A stretch of DNA of 64,000 bases from the NCBI GenBank assembly GCA_004835665.1, contig RBKR01000009.1:372001-436000 (forward strand). Direction: 5' to 3'. Positions 42,762 to 54,517 of the stretch are shown in pieces. A model generated the notes under the pieces. It was not told where the DNA came from. It saw only the letters and a program-made list of their open reading frames with translations, and did no database searches. The stretch is from Phoma sp. XZ068. Taxonomy: Eukaryota > Ascomycota > Dothideomycetes > Pleosporales > Didymellaceae. The position numbers and the translations under genes were made by a program. How positions within the stretch are numbered: position 1 is the stretch's first letter; each line of letters starts with the position of its first letter.

Positions 42762-44431
42762 ATGAATCCTGAGCTGCCTGCTGAGAAGATTGGTAACAGC
42801 ACGAGTGTCTCGTCGTCCGGCGGTGGGGATGTCGGACTCTCTGTTGTTGAGAAGCGCGAGCCTGGCTTCCTGGGCGCTCTGCGCAGATTCGAGGCTAATA
42901 TGGATGCGAGGTTTGGCATTGAGAGCGATGCCATTTCTAGGAAGCTGCCAGAGGAGAAGGGCTTTGTTCCCTGGCACCACCAGATGAATATGTTCTTCTT
43001 GTGGGCGAGCGGGACGATGAACACGTCCTGCTTCGCAACAGGCTTTCTGGGCTGGGAGTTTGGACTGAGTAAGTCGCCTTGACTACCCCCACGCATCCTC
43101 GTGGAGCGGCTCAGGTCCTGACACTAGTAGCTCTCCGCCAGTCCATTATCATTACCATTTTTGCCTCTATTCTTGGTGGTGCTGCAACGGGCTTTGCAGC
43201 CACGTTCGGCGCGCCGACAGGCTTGCGTCAGAGTGAGTCTTTCCAACACACCTGAAAGGTGCACGTGCAAGGACTTGAGTACTGATTGCTCCAAGTTTCT
43301 GTCTCTCGCTTTGCTTTTGGATGGTGGCCGAATAAAGTCATCGCCGCACTCAACACGATCGTGCAGATTGGCTGGGCGGCCGTGGCCTGCATCACAGGTG
43401 GTTTGGCATTGACTGCTGTCGCCGACGGGCACATCTCCCTCATCGTCGGCATCGTCATTCTGGCAGTAGTAGCCACACTAATCTCCTTCGTCGGCCTAAA
43501 AGCCATCCTGATCTACGAGCGTTACGCGTGGTTCGTCTTCTTCATCATCTTCATCATCTTCTTCGCCGAGACAGGCAAACACGCAGACAACTCGCCCACA
43601 CCCTCCGTCCACGGCGCCGACCTCTCTGGCGCAGCACTAAGCCTCGTCGCCATTGTCTACGGCAGCTCCGCATCCTGGCAAACCATGGCAAGCGACTACT
43701 ACGTGCACTACCCCGTCAACGTCAACCGCTGGAAAGTCTTCCTCATGACCACCTTTGGCATCGCCATCCCCACCTCCATCGGCATGATCGCCGGCTGCGT
43801 CGTCTCCTCGGGGATGAACAACCGCCCCGACTGGAAAGATGCCTACGAAAACCAAGGCCTCGGCTTCCTCATCCAAACCATGCTGTACCCGCGTGGCTTC
43901 GCCAAACTCATCCTCACCCTGCTCGTCCTCTCCGGCATAAACGTAAACGTAATATCCATCTACAGCGCCGCAATCTCCTGCCAGCAGTTCTCGCGCCCCT
44001 TCGCGCGCGTACCCCGCTTCATATGGGTGCTTTTCTGCTTCGCTGCGATCCTGGGCCTTGCCATTGGCGGACGCGAGCAGCTCTCCGTATACCTTCAGAA
44101 TTTCCTCAGTTTGCTGGGATACTGGAGTACGCAGTACTTCATCATTCTATTCAGCGAGCACGTTATTTTCCGCCGGATGAGTTTTGACAACTACGATTTG
44201 GATGCGTGGAATGATCCGAGTCGGCTGCCGCTGGGGATTGCGGCGGGGGTTGCGTTTGCGGTGGGGATTGTGGCGTGGATTATGGGTATGGTGGAGACGT
44301 GGTATGTTGGCCCGTTGGGGAAATTGATTGGTGCTGAGGGGGGTGATATTGCGAATGAGTTTACGTTTGTGGTTACGGGGTTGATTTACATACCGGCGAG
44401 GTTCTTGGAGAAGAAGATGGTCGGTAGGTAG
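42762..44431 (+). CDS. NCS1 purine-cytosine permease (Fcy2/FCY21-like)
   Basis: Exons 42762-43068, 43131-43232 and 43296-44431 (introns 62 and 63 nt) give 514 residues. After a hydrophilic N-terminus with RRFEANMDARFGIESDAISR come about 12 membrane helices. Diagnostic blocks include WHHQMNMFFLWASGTMNTSC, FGAPTGLRQISVSRFAFGWW, ASDYYVHYPVN, YSAAISCQQFS and WSTQYFIILFSEHVIFR. Family members are plasma-membrane proton symporters for adenine, guanine, hypoxanthine and cytosine. ATG 42762 is the first in frame, and an upstream GTG is not a fungal start. No purine-catabolism gene lies nearby. Confidence 0.94.
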
Positions 44432-44760
44432 GTTCGGGAAGGAGGGAAAGAACTCTCGAAACTTGATATCAGTTTCTGAACGTCGGCAAGTTGTTGCAAT
44501 CTGAAGGATAGTTGTAGATAATTCAAATCAATATTGAAACTACCCAGAAATCATTTCCAAGCTGAGAGAGTGCCATTTGAGCTGGACGAGTAAACAGCCT
44601 TCTACGCGAATTTAATACATAGTCTAGCATGTGAATTCTATTCTGGAGCAATGACAGCATGACTCGCGTCATGCTCTCCACCAAAAGTGAATGACTCGGC
44701 CCGAGCCGTCGAAAGCTTGACATCACACCTCTCCCGCCAAACACACCCAACACATCCACC
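44432..44760. other. Intergenic region
   Basis: About 330 bases between two plus-strand genes, with no supported coding sequence; promoter of the RS-rich gene. Confidence 0.5.
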
Positions 44761-45870
44761 ATGGACCCAACACGATCACCGCACCGCCAACGACCCGAAC
44801 GCTCTGAGCGGTCTGAGCGAGACAGAAAGCATAAATCGCGCCGCTCGCGCTCTCCCCGCCGCGACGAGGACCGACATGGCGATAGAAAGCAGCGCGCTGA
44901 GGGTGCGCATCGCTCGCACCGTTCGCACCGTTCGCGCTCCCCGCCTGCGAAGCCCGTGAAGCTGCCGTACCAAGCGAAGCAGTTGTCGAAGCATGATATG
45001 GAAGCGTATAAGCCGCTGTTTCAGTCCTATCTGGATATACAGAAGAATATACAGCTGGACGAGCTGGATGAGCGGGAAGCACGCGGGCGCTGGAAGAGCT
45101 TTGTGTCGCGATGGTACGCCGCTACTAGCTTACGTATCGAGTGAGGATGAGAGAGTGCTAACTGTTATGCCAGGAACCGTGGAGATCTAGCGCGCAGCTG
45201 GTACGATCCCTCGATGCTGCAGACAGCGCAGCAGACTGTGCAATCGTTCCGCGCAACCTCGCAGTCGCCTCGACCTGCCAAACGCGCGTCGCCGGAGTAC
45301 GAGCAGCGTAGATCTGCCTCAGCGCAAAAGTCTGACGACAGCGACGACGATTTCGGTCCTGCACCGCCTACGCATCTGACGCGCGCCTCTGGCCAAGGAC
45401 CTACGATTCCGCGCTTCGATGACCTCACACACCGCAACGAGCTGCGCGACGAGGATAATGCGCGCGACCGCTCAGCCTATGCATCTGACGCAAGATACGA
45501 TCGCAAAGCTGAGCGCAAGTCCCAGAAAGAGCGCATGGAGGAGCTCGCGCCGCGCGCTGATCCTGGATCGCGTGAGCGGCAGTTGGAGAAGAAGCGCGAG
45601 ACGACAGGCACTCTGCAGTCTTTCCGCGAGGCCAAAGAGGGCGGCGATGTGGAGATTGGGGAGAGCGAGCTCATGGGCGACGATGGCATCGACGCATACA
45701 AGGCGAAGAAGAAGGCGGACGAGCGGGTGAAGAACGAGCGCGAGATACGGCGGGAGGAGATTGCGCGGGCGCGAGCGGCAGAGCGCGAGGAGGCGCTGAG
45801 TGCGAGGCGGGCAAAGGAGGCGCAGACGATGGACTTCTTGAGGCAGCTTGCACAGGAGCGGTTTGGCTGA
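44761..45870 (+). CDS. RS-rich nuclear protein, HEL117-like
   Basis: Exons 44761-45113 and 45174-45870 (60-nt intron, GTACGC...CAG) give 349 residues. The first 65 residues are Arg/Ser/His-rich (SRRSRSPRRDEDRHGDR), as in splicing-associated proteins. A conserved core follows: QLSKHDMEAYKPLFQSYLDI, ARGRWKSFVSRWNRGDLARS, then WYDPSM. The C-terminal half is strongly charged coiled coil (KADERVKNEREIRREEIARA). The core matches fungal proteins annotated as RNA helicase HEL117, but no helicase motifs are present, so that name is likely a mis-transfer. A nuclear RNA-related role is inferred from the RS repeats. Its stop is 30 bp from that of the convergent membrane-protein gene. Confidence 0.83.
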
Positions 45871-45900
45871 GGGGATGTTTGTGGAGATGGGAAGATGGGT

Positions 45901-46540
45901 CTACTCGTCATCTAGAATTGAGTTCGCCAGCGGTCCAAAGAAGGGCACTTCATATCGATCCAGTGTCGCCGCTGCTCCATATTAGCACTCACTTCCCTAC
46001 CACTGCATGTCGTAACTCACCATCCAGATATGCCCGCCACGTCAACCACCCAATCAACCCCACATCTCCCACCACCATGACCCAGCTAATGAAGCTCGAC
46101 CAGCTGAAGATGATGTGCACCACAAAGATAAACGCAAACAGCAGACTACTCTGCCACGCATGGAACCGCACGTAATCACTCTGGTGCTCCATGACAAGCA
46201 ACAACACCCCTCCGGCCGGCGGCAGCAGCAAGTACGCCAGGCACGCTTCGTAGTCCATGCGCAGGCCCAGGCTCGTGGTGAACATGTCGACGTCTTCCCT
46301 TGCCGCGCCGAATCCGAGCGGCTGGGACGATGCAGGCGTGCTCCATGCGACGCGCTCAGTGTCCGGCGACTCGCTGCCGGCGCCAAAGTAGTCGTGCTGC
46401 TCGTATGCGCGGGTCGGTGGGGAGGTGATGGCGGAGATGTTGCGCGTGCGGTCGACTGAGGCGCGGGGAGATGCTGGCGGTGGGGAGAGCGCGCGCTGTG
46501 TCTCCGGGATATCTTGGTAAGGCGCAAAGTTGGCTGCCAT
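45901..46540 (-). CDS. Small multi-pass membrane protein (DUF4870/Tic20-like layout)
   Basis: Exon 1 (46540-46021) and a short last exon (45971-45901), joined over a 49-nt GTGAGT...CAG intron, give 196 residues. The N-terminal half is soluble, Pro/Ser-rich and probably disordered (MAANFAPYQDIPETQRAL start). The C-terminal half carries three or four hydrophobic segments (ACLAYLLLPPAGGVLLLVME, FHAWQSSLLFAFIFVVHIIF, ISWVMVVGDVGLIGWLTW) with the HQSDYVRFHAWQS loop typical of this family. It ends in DRYEVPFFGPLANSILDDE. This last exon would be missed without the intron. Function is unknown. Confidence 0.85.
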
Positions 46541-46977
46541 TTTGAGCCGTCTGTATGTCTTGCGTTGTGTCGAGCTATGGAGGTGTATGTGAGACTGCGC
46601 CGGGCTGGCGGTGACGCGTGCGGGCAGGGATCCAAGCTCGAGACGCCGGCTTCGGTTACCGATTGCCCCATGTGAAGGGAACCGACTGACGCAGGAACGA
46701 TGACATAAGAGCGCTGTCCCTCGGCCCACGTCGCTCTCCCGGTGCAAGCCTCCAGACCTCGTTTCTCCTCACGCGAGTGAAGATGCATGATTCCACCTCA
46801 CCCCACATGGCGCTTCGACCTGGAATCTGGAGAGACTGGAGACACGTATATAGTGTCGTTGCTGGCAGCCACACCGCCCACGTTCAACCTGCATGATACC
46901 CTTAGTCTTGAATATACTTCACGTTTCCCCGTCCTCAACACCGATTGACCCGCCAAGACCCTCCGCCTTCACTGACA
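46541..46977. other. Intergenic region between divergent genes
   Basis: About 440 bases shared as promoter region by the membrane-protein gene (minus) and the TANGO2 gene (plus). The minus-strand frame is open upstream of 46540 but the extra residues look non-coding. Confidence 0.5.
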
Positions 46978-47981
46978 ATGTGTATCGCCATCCTCACCAC
47001 CGCGCACCCAGACTACCCCTTCATCCTGCTGAACAACCGCGATGTAAAGCTTCCGCCAATCTACTCCCAGCCAACACTAACATCCACACGTAGGAATATC
47101 TCCACCGCCCAACAGCAGAAGCTACATGGTGGCCATCACCAGACTCCCAAGTCCTAGGAGGCTACGACCTGCACCGCCCCGTCCACGGAACCTGGCTGGG
47201 CATAACACGCCAGGGCCGCATCGCCGTGCTCACCAACTACCGCGAAGAAAACCAGGACATCGTGCAAGGCGCCCGAAGCCGCGGCGTAATCCCCAACGCC
47301 TGGCTCAAAACACAGCCAGACTCCACCCAGACCGCCGCAGACTTCGCCCGGCAAATGATCGAAGAAGACGGCGTCCAGGGCGTAGGCGGCTTCTCACTAT
47401 GCTACGGCTTCGTGCAAGACGTCGCCAAAGGCGACGGGCTAGTAATAGTAAGCAACCGCACGCCCGACGTCTCAGGCGTAATCCACCTTCTCCGCGAAAA
47501 GGGGGAAACAACAGCCCTCAGCAACGCCGCCTATGGCGACCGCACATGGCCGAAAGTCGTCAACGGCGAGACCTGGACAGATGCCGCTATCAAAGCCTCC
47601 GTCGCGGCCAACGAATCCCGCGAACAGCTTGTCGACCGCTTACTCGCCGTCTTATCCACAGACACTATGCCCCGCCAGCAAGCCAACGAGGAGTGGGATA
47701 TGTACCTCACGCAGCTGCGTCACAGCGTCTTCATCCCCGCGATTGGAAGGGATCACCTCGAGCTGCATAAGATGCCGTCGCATGAGGTGGGGGATGTGGT
47801 GAAGAATAAGGCGCCCGATGCGACGAGTGGGTGTTATGGCACGGAGAAGCAGGTTGTTATTCTTGTGGATAAGAGTGGGAAGGTGTTTTATTTGGAGCGC
47901 ACGCTTTTTGATAGTGATGCGTTACCTGTTGCCCTAGGGGAGGGGGATCGGAAGTTTGAGTTTCAGGTTGAGGGGTGGTAG
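46978..47981 (+). CDS. TANGO2/NRDE family protein
   Basis: Exon 1 (46978-47043) and exon 2 (47094-47981) flank a 50-nt GTAAAG...TAG intron that falls inside the family-defining NRDE motif. Splicing gives FILLNNRDEYLHRPTAEA and 317 residues in total. Cys2 directly follows the start Met, as in other members, whose N-terminus resembles an Ntn-hydrolase. Further blocks are WLGITRQGRIAVLTNYRE, GFSLCYGFV and AYGDRTWPKV. In animals TANGO2 affects Golgi organisation, haem or acyl-CoA handling, and it is found at mitochondria. The fungal role is not established. Confidence 0.93.
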
Positions 47982-48476
47982 ATGTGCGTTGCTTTGTTGG
48001 AAGGATAGAAGAATATCAAGTAATACCTCTACCTTTCTGCATGTCTAGGGATACATTTGAGCTAGCATAAAGCATTACGTCGCTGGAACATATTAAAATT
48101 GTGTCAACTGGCACACTTACCTTCCCGCATGGCTAATGATATGTTTGAGCTAATAGAAAGCACTGCTTCAATCGAATCTATTAGACAAACATCAAGTGGC
48201 ACATCTACTGCTAACTACCTTGATGAAATTTATTACTAGCATAATCAAGCTATCCATCTATCTTCCTGCACATCTAACGACACATTTTTACTGGTGGACC
48301 AAGGTATGTGTTCGGAATCCTCGCACTGACAAACCCACCTTCACCTCCACATTCTCTACAGCGCCAACTCTACACCTACCTTTACTGAACCCCAACCACT
48401 CTAGCGCTAGCACACGCGCCTTCACCTCATATCCCCATTTCCGCATCTTACCTCCACCAACCTCCAACCACCCACA
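47982..48476. repeat. Intergenic region with a degenerate 88-bp tandem repeat
   Basis: Three head-to-tail units begin at 48018, 48106 and 48194 (spacing 88 bp each). Units 1 and 2 align over most of their length with shared words such as TACCTT, TTTGAGCTA and AAAGCA; the third is mainly its first 15 bases, with a further related CATCTATCTTCCTGCACATC block near 48257. No coding sequence is supported. The block precedes the gene at 48477. Confidence 0.6.
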
Positions 48477-49284
48477 ATGGCCGACCCGAACGAGGCATAC
48501 ATGAAGGCGCTGCTGGCACTATCCGGCAATCGCCAGCTCACCGCATCTCGCAGCGCTCTACTCAGCAGCATGAGCGACGACGAGCTCAAGGCTGTAGCTG
48601 AGCACTGTCTACGTGGCTCTCTTCCTCGCCCAGGGCTTGAGGAGGTTGTGGGCAGGCTTCTTGATGAAGTTGAAGGACGTACGGTGCGTGAAGCTGAATT
48701 GCGCGAGATGCGTGAAGGTATGTGAATAGTGTTGTGCTGAAGTATGTGAGCTGATTGAAAGCCTAGAAGGTAGCGCAACAGCAGAGCCGACACACGGAGA
48801 GCTTGACGACGCAGAGATCACCGAAGAAGATTTCGTATTGCCGACAGCCTCTTACGAAGCACTGAAATTGAACCTCTATCTGCGCGTCACCGCCGCCCAA
48901 TTTGGACGTGGCCGCCCATTCTGGTACGATACTCTCGACGAACATCCCTCGCTCCTACCACCCATCACGGATAAATTCAAGGAGGACTTTTGGTTCGACA
49001 CCTTCGATGAGCTATCCTGCACGAACATCCTTCCTAACGTTGCTTGGGACTTTATCACTGAAGATTGCTGCTTGAACAACTCCCTCACGTCAGCGGTGCC
49101 TTGTGACTTCGCACAGTCTGACAACAAGAAGGTCTTCGCGTGCGGCAAGTGTATTGAACAGCGGAAGCTTTGTATCAGGCGGGCAAAGGTGCATGGGGTT
49201 GATAGGCTTGTCTTGTACCCACTCCCTATACGATTTCGAGAGGGCAAGAGTGCGCAGAACATGGTGTATTGGGTTCGCGAATAA
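48477..49284 (+). CDS. Unknown protein with a Cys cluster
   Basis: Exons 48477-48717 and 48767-49284 (49-nt intron GTATGT...TAG, phase 1) give 252 residues. The N-terminal part (KALLALSGNRQLTASRSALL) is helical and carries DDELKAVAEHCLRG. The middle has FGRGRPFWYDTLDEHPSLLP and DKFKEDFWFDTFDEL. The C-terminal region VFACGKCIEQRKLCIRRAKV has the spacing C-x2-C-x6-C, like half of a fungal binuclear cluster, followed by LVLYPLPIRFREG. I recall similar unnamed proteins in Pleosporales but no function. The reading frame and splice sites are convincing. Confidence 0.75.
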
Positions 49285-49575
49285 CTTCGGCATATCTGGT
49301 TATTTGGTAACTTGCCAGTGCACTCTGGCAGCACTATGATATGTGCAAGACTCAAAGTGCGGCATACCCGGGTCCAAGGCCCGTCCTATACGGGAACAAC
49401 GTTGAACGGGAAGAATGCCTGACATGATTGGGATATGATAAAGGTTTGATGAGGCCTTAAAATCAAATTGGCACCTACAGGGAACCTCAAAAGCGATCAC
49501 ACTGAGCCCAGAGCAATAAAAATCTTTTATGAACTTGATTTAGAAATCTACACAATTCCCTATACCATCTCCCAC

Positions 49576-50112
49576 TCACCAACCCAGATTCTCCTCCTTC
49601 ACAAAATCATACACAAAAACCTGTGCAAGCAGCGGATCTGTCTCATTCTAGCTATCCATGAGCTCAGTCCACTTAAGGTACTCTGTGCACTCACCTTCAA
49701 CCTATCATGTTCAGGATCACTATCAAAAGCTCTCCTCGCCTCCTCATTCTAAACACGTTAGCCTTACCATACACCGATCCCCTTTCTCCAGATCAACGAA
49801 CACGGATCCCTCCAGATACCCTCACACAACTGCCACCCCTGTTTTTCACTCTTCAAAGTATAAGGGAAGATAAGAACCAACCTTAAAAACAACAACAAAC
49901 CCCAAATCCCACTCTTTCTCCCTCTTTACCCCCGTCAATTCCAGCGGCGTATCCAACGGCCTCCCGCCCTTCGGTCCCTCGAAAATAAGTTCCGGATGCT
50001 GTGCGTACAGCGCGAGAAACGCTGATGCGCGGTCGGCTTTTTGGGATGCTGTGACGTGTGGGTGGAAGCGGAATGTTGCGATTCTTGTTACGGGGCCGGA
50101 GGGGGAGGACAT
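49576..50112 (-). CDS. Stress-responsive A/B-barrel (Dabb) domain protein
   Basis: Three exons (50112-49882, 49748-49695, 49620-49576), with introns of 133 and 74 nt, give 109 residues. The sequence begins MSSPSGPVTRIATFRFHPHV. It has the beta-strand IATFRF, the helix AFLALYAQHPELIF, the VVVF strand, then NEEARRAFDSDPEHDRLK and the terminal VFVYDF strand typical of Dabb dimers. The first donor is GTTGGT, slightly off consensus. Dabb proteins include enzymes such as olivetolic acid cyclase and many of unknown role. A longer in-frame 5' extension to 50448 is open but not family-like, so I start at 50112. Confidence 0.78.
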
Positions 50113-50476
50113 TGCGGTGGTAGGATGTTGGGAATTGTAAGGGACGGGTGAGGGTTTTAGGGGCGAGGTGCGAAGAATGGAGGATGCGCTGGTAGTTGGT
50201 TTGGGGGATGAGGTGGAGAGCCGATGCTGCATGTCAGCCTGGGCGTGCATGCATTTTTGAACGGGTTGGGTTGGGATCTTGACATATATTCTGAAATGTT
50301 GGATATATATATACATATGGTATTTCTTCTGATAATAGACAGATACACAATGTTTTGAGAGATGGAAGTCCACAATCTGTGGAGCAATTCTTCTCTCCAA
50401 AATTATCGGTTCTTCATTTGTACCATTCCGCTCGACCAAGTGATACATATATACTAGTTCAAGACTACCAGAGTGT
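50113..50476. other. Intergenic region
   Basis: About 360 bases upstream of the Dabb gene and downstream of the next minus-strand gene. AT-rich with a TATATATATA run near 50305; probably the Dabb promoter. Confidence 0.5.
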
Positions 50477-51732
50477 CTATTCGGTCAACTTCGAACGCTT
50501 ATATAGTGGTGCATGACCTCCTACCTCTGACTTTCCTCGCGAGCGCTTGCCCAGTGAAGCTTCAGAGGGCAAGTCTTGCGACGAAAACTGGGCAGCAGAA
50601 CTTTGAGGCGACTGTCGCGATTCTTTCGTTTCCGCCTTGCAGATCTGTGCGGGTCCATTTGCGCTAAAAGTCTCGACCTGAGACATGGCTACACCCTGTG
50701 TGTCTTCTTGTGTAGGCGGGGTACACTGGAAGAAATCCATTGGCTGGCTAAAGACCTCACTTCGCTGGGTACTGTTCACTGTATCTTGCGTTTCTGAAGA
50801 CTGTGGGATATAAGGCTTCGAAGTGGAAACCAAGGGAGGGGCGCTGTGGATGTCTGAAGTGTCTGGCTGTTCGATGGCGAGGTCGGCAGTGTACAAGAGA
50901 GGGGCTGGCTTTCCTGTGTTACCATAATCGCTCATCCTCGTTTTCATGGAATTTGGGCTTGTGATTGTAATCGTAGGTAGAGGTGAGGGTTGCGGATCCT
51001 GAGCAACCGTAGATGAGTCCTGCAGCAATACATCCACGCCTGGATTTGAGTCGGTTAGACAGTTCCTAGGCGTAGTCTTGGAGCTTTCCACTTGGATGGT
51101 ATTCTTCAGTTGCTGGGCGTATTCGGTTAAAGACTTTATTTTGCGATCGGTAGATGCGGAGGTGGCTGATGCTGATGGTAGAGATGATGTACACTCTTCG
51201 GTGACTGCTGAAAAAGTTGAAACTTTTGACCGTATACTCTCCTGGTTGTCTGGAACCTCTTGGGCATCTGAATCTGACTGACTAGCTGGCTCGTCCGTCT
51301 CCTCATATTGTGTGCGGTCCACTTGCGGCAATAGCTTCTCGAACTCAGGATCCTCGTGGTGGAAGTAAAAGGTCTTGTTGGGAGACATCGGTGGACCATT
51401 GATACCGTGTGGTGAGCGGCGGGGTGTATCGTAGATCGAACCGATTTCACCAATGCGTTTATCGGGGCGAGTGCGCCTCAACATAGGAGGCTTCCTGGGC
51501 GGAACGATGGTGCTTGATAGCACCTGGCGCAAGGCCATCAGATGAGGCGCATCGATATTGTACCTTGGGCAGAGTGTCTGAATGACCTGACCCAGCAGCT
51601 CATCAGGCGAGCATGTGGCAATGAAAGCCTCTGTTGACATGTTGCTCAGTATGGCCTTGCTCGATCCGTGGGTCCTGTATACTTACGTCGACGAGGTCGT
51701 GGACTGACAGGCTCTGTGGCTGTTGCCGACAT
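50477..51732 (-). CDS. Ser/Thr/Pro-rich protein of unknown function
   Basis: Exon 1 (51732-51687, MSATATEPVSPRPRR) and exon 2 (51630-50477) joined over a 56-nt GTAAGT...CAG intron give 399 residues. An internal ATG near 51640 lies inside the intron and is not the start. The folded part is small: QAFIATCSPDELLGQVIQTL and CPRYNIDAPHLMALRQVLSS. After this the chain is low complexity, Ser/Thr/Gln/Pro-rich and probably disordered, ending in the basic KRSRGKSEVGG and YKRSKLTE, which may act as nuclear signals. I do not recognise the family; a chromatin or kinetochore-type role would be a guess. Confidence 0.7.
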
Positions 51733-52831
51733 TGTAACAGAGATGTTACTGTGGTTCGGGAAGTAGCGCAGTGAATGAAGTCGAAGGTCTTGCTGATCGA
51801 CGCACAGCTTGCTCAAGTGGTAGTCTTGAAGCAATTTGGGTATGACGAAATACGACCGGGTTAGACTCAGTAAATTTTAGAGGCCTACTGCAGCGGTAAG
51901 AAGTCGAAGAGAAGACTGGTAGCGAGGAAAGGCCCTGTCGCTCGCTCAGGTGTTGCACAGTGACGGAGATGAGTGAAAGACAAGCTCCTTTTTGGCGTGC
52001 TACACGTATTAACTCTCGCCACTCTGTCCAATGTTTGCTGCTAGTTGCGTTGAGGTCTTGGGTGCTGTGATTGTTGTCTTGCAGTAATTCAAGACGCGCT
52101 GTCGTCACGCGACAGGCGTTGTCTTTGAGGTTGGCGCGCAAACGCGGCTCGTTGCGGCGAACAGCCGAATGCAGTTTCGCGTTCAGGCAACAGCAGGCAC
52201 CACAGGGTCCACTGGGCCTTATTTCTACACAAATATCACACTTTAATCTCACGGTGCCGGTCCTCGTGCCTTATTTGCCTGTGGTGAGACTATGCAGGCG
52301 CGTCCCAAAGCGCAATGTTCAATTGCCCAGGGTGGCACGAGGCAAGCCAATGGCGCTGTACAAAGGGATGCATCTTGTGAAACTTGGACAATTACAACAG
52401 GTCTCCAGGCCGAACCTGTGACCAGCGTGTCGTTCGACTGAAATTGGAAGGGACGGTGATGGCAACAATGACGTGAAGGGAAAAATGGTAGAAGGGTGGA
52501 AGATTGCTGATGTTTCAGAGCATCGTCCGGATGCACAAGTCTCGTGAGACACGGTAACGACTCAAGCAGATGTTAAAACTTTGGTGGTGGATAATCGATT
52601 TGATCAAAGTATGCATACTTAAGAACTTACATCTACTCGATTGTTTCCTACATCCTCAATGGAGCGATAGTTGTATGGAACTTTGTTGCTCTGGAATAGC
52701 TCCGCGCGCCGGCGTCACTGGTCATGATATCTCGAAAATACATACAAAAAACATACATACAGGTGCGTCAAAATCATCAGTAGATCCGATCCTATTCTTC
52801 CCTGTTCTTTCGTCAATGCTCTCTTCAAAGC
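51733..52831. other. Intergenic region
   Basis: About 1.1 kb between the start of the S/T/P-rich gene and the stop of the choline oxidase gene. Open frames on the minus strand (51746-52252, 52249-52552) show no family signal. No gene is supported. Confidence 0.45.
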
Positions 52832-54517
52832 TTACAATCTCTCCTTCTGCAGACCCTTCCAGCCGTGCTCTGCTGCAATCAATTCAGCAGCGCGCTCACC
52901 GATGCCGAGGACAGTCAACATGGGGTTGATTGTGGGCATTTCGGGGAAGACACCAGCATCAGCAATACGGACGTTCTGGAGACCGCGAATCTTCAGCTCG
53001 GGGTCAACGACGGCGTACTGGTCCTTCTTCACGTCACCCATCTTGGTGGTACCGGCAGGGTGGTACACTGTGTGGGCGACGCGGCGGCCGTACTCGGAAA
53101 GCTCCTCGTCGGTCTGCAGCTTAGGGCCGGGGGCGACCTCGCGCTTGATCCAGTCCTTGAAGGGCGCCTGCTTGGCAATCTCACGAGCAGCCTTGAGACC
53201 AGCAACAATGGTAGCAGCGTCATAGCCCTCAGGGTCGGTGAAGTAACGGAAGTCCAGAGCAGGCTTGACGTTGGGATCAGATGAGGTGAGGTAGATGCGG
53301 CCACGGGAGCGGGGGCGAGGAATGTTAGGTGTCATGCAGAAGGCGTCGATGGGAGAGTCGTAGCCAAGCCTGAAGGTCTGTTAGTGTCTTGTTAGAATTG
53401 ATGAAGAGAATGCTTACCTTGTGGTGTTCAAGCAGAAGGGAATCTGGTAGCAGTGCATCATGACGTCAGCGATCCCGCCATCAGTGCCTGCAGCGTTGGC
53501 AACCTCGCGGCGGAGGAAGATACCAGCGTCAGAGTCCATGGTGGTCATATTCTGGGGAACAGGCTTGTTCAACTCCCACAGGATGATGCTCTCGGGGTGG
53601 TCAAGCAGGTTCTCGCCAACACCAGGAATGTCCTTAACGACGGGGATGCCGAGCTCACCAAGCTGCTGCTTGGGGCCCAGACCGGACAGAAGCATGAGGC
53701 GAGGAGTGTCGACTGCACCAGCGCAGAGAATGGTCTCGGCCTTGGGGTTCAGTGTCCGCTTCTCGCCGTTCTGGAATGTGATATTCACGCCAGTAACCTT
53801 GTTACCCTGGACGTTAACCTTGCTGACCCAGGCGTTGGTAAGAACAGTCAAGTTCTCCCTCCTCTCTGAGCCATTAAGGATGGGGTGGATGTATGCAACA
53901 CTAGCGCTGGAACGGTGGCCAGTATCGGGGTTGTAGGAGACGTTGAAGAAGCCGACGGAAGGCTTCAAAGCACCAGTGGACTTGATCTCGTGGTTGAAGT
54001 CCTCAATGATGGGGATATCCATGGCCTTGGAGCACGAGTCGATCCAGTCAAGGCAAAGCTGATTGCGGTGCCTCTTGTGAACAGGCTGAACGGTGTTGCG
54101 GAGGTTGTCAAGCACACGCATGAAAGTCTTGAAGCTCCAGCCAACACAGCCTTGCTCTTCCCATCTCTTGCAGTCATACTCAAATGGGCGGAAAGAAATG
54201 AGGGTGTTGTGTGATGAGCAGCCTCCCAGAACCTTGGCGCGAGAGTGGCGGATGTGCGAGTTGCCATTGGGCTGCTCAGTGGTGCCGTAGTCATAGTCGA
54301 GCTCACCACCAAGAAGATTCAGCCAGTCCTTCAGGAGCAGAACGCGGTCATCCTTGAAGTCACTAGGCCCGGCCTCAATCAAGAGAACCTTCTTGTTGGG
54401 TAGATACTCAGTCAGACGGGAAGCGATAACACAGCCAGCTGTGCCGCCGCCTACGATAACGAAATCGTACTCGGCATCCTTTGGGATGGAGGTGACAGTC
54501 TCGTGATTGGGTGCCAT
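52832..54517 (-). CDS. GMC-family choline oxidase
   Basis: Exons 54517-53418 and 53369-52832 (48-nt intron, GTAAGC...CAG) give 545 residues. The FAD-binding loop VIVGGGTAGCVIASRL lies at about residues 20-35. AKVLGGCSSHN puts a His at 103, where bacterial choline oxidase links FAD covalently. The active-site His (VYHPAGTTKMG, residue 470) and Asn (INPMLTVLGIGE, residue 515) match CodA His466 and Asn510 in order and spacing. The enzyme should oxidise choline to betaine aldehyde and onward with oxygen, forming peroxide. It is divergent from a betaine aldehyde dehydrogenase 989 bp away, as in the Aspergillus fumigatus choline oxidase pair. ATG 54517 is preferred over 54601 because family sequence starts just after it. 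A C-terminal KERL could be a weak peroxisomal signal. Confidence 0.9.

Noticed and set aside
43528..44187. Arg/His/Pro-rich 219-codon plus-strand frame
   Set aside because: It overlaps the NCS1 permease exon in another frame, and its composition follows from GC-rich codon third positions there.
47126..47770. Arg/Pro-rich 214-codon plus-strand frame
   Set aside because: An alternate frame of TANGO2 exon 2 with no family signal.
52865..53284. Plus-strand frames of 107-158 codons over 52.8-54.3 kb
   Set aside because: Antisense shadows of the choline oxidase exons, arising from codon bias.
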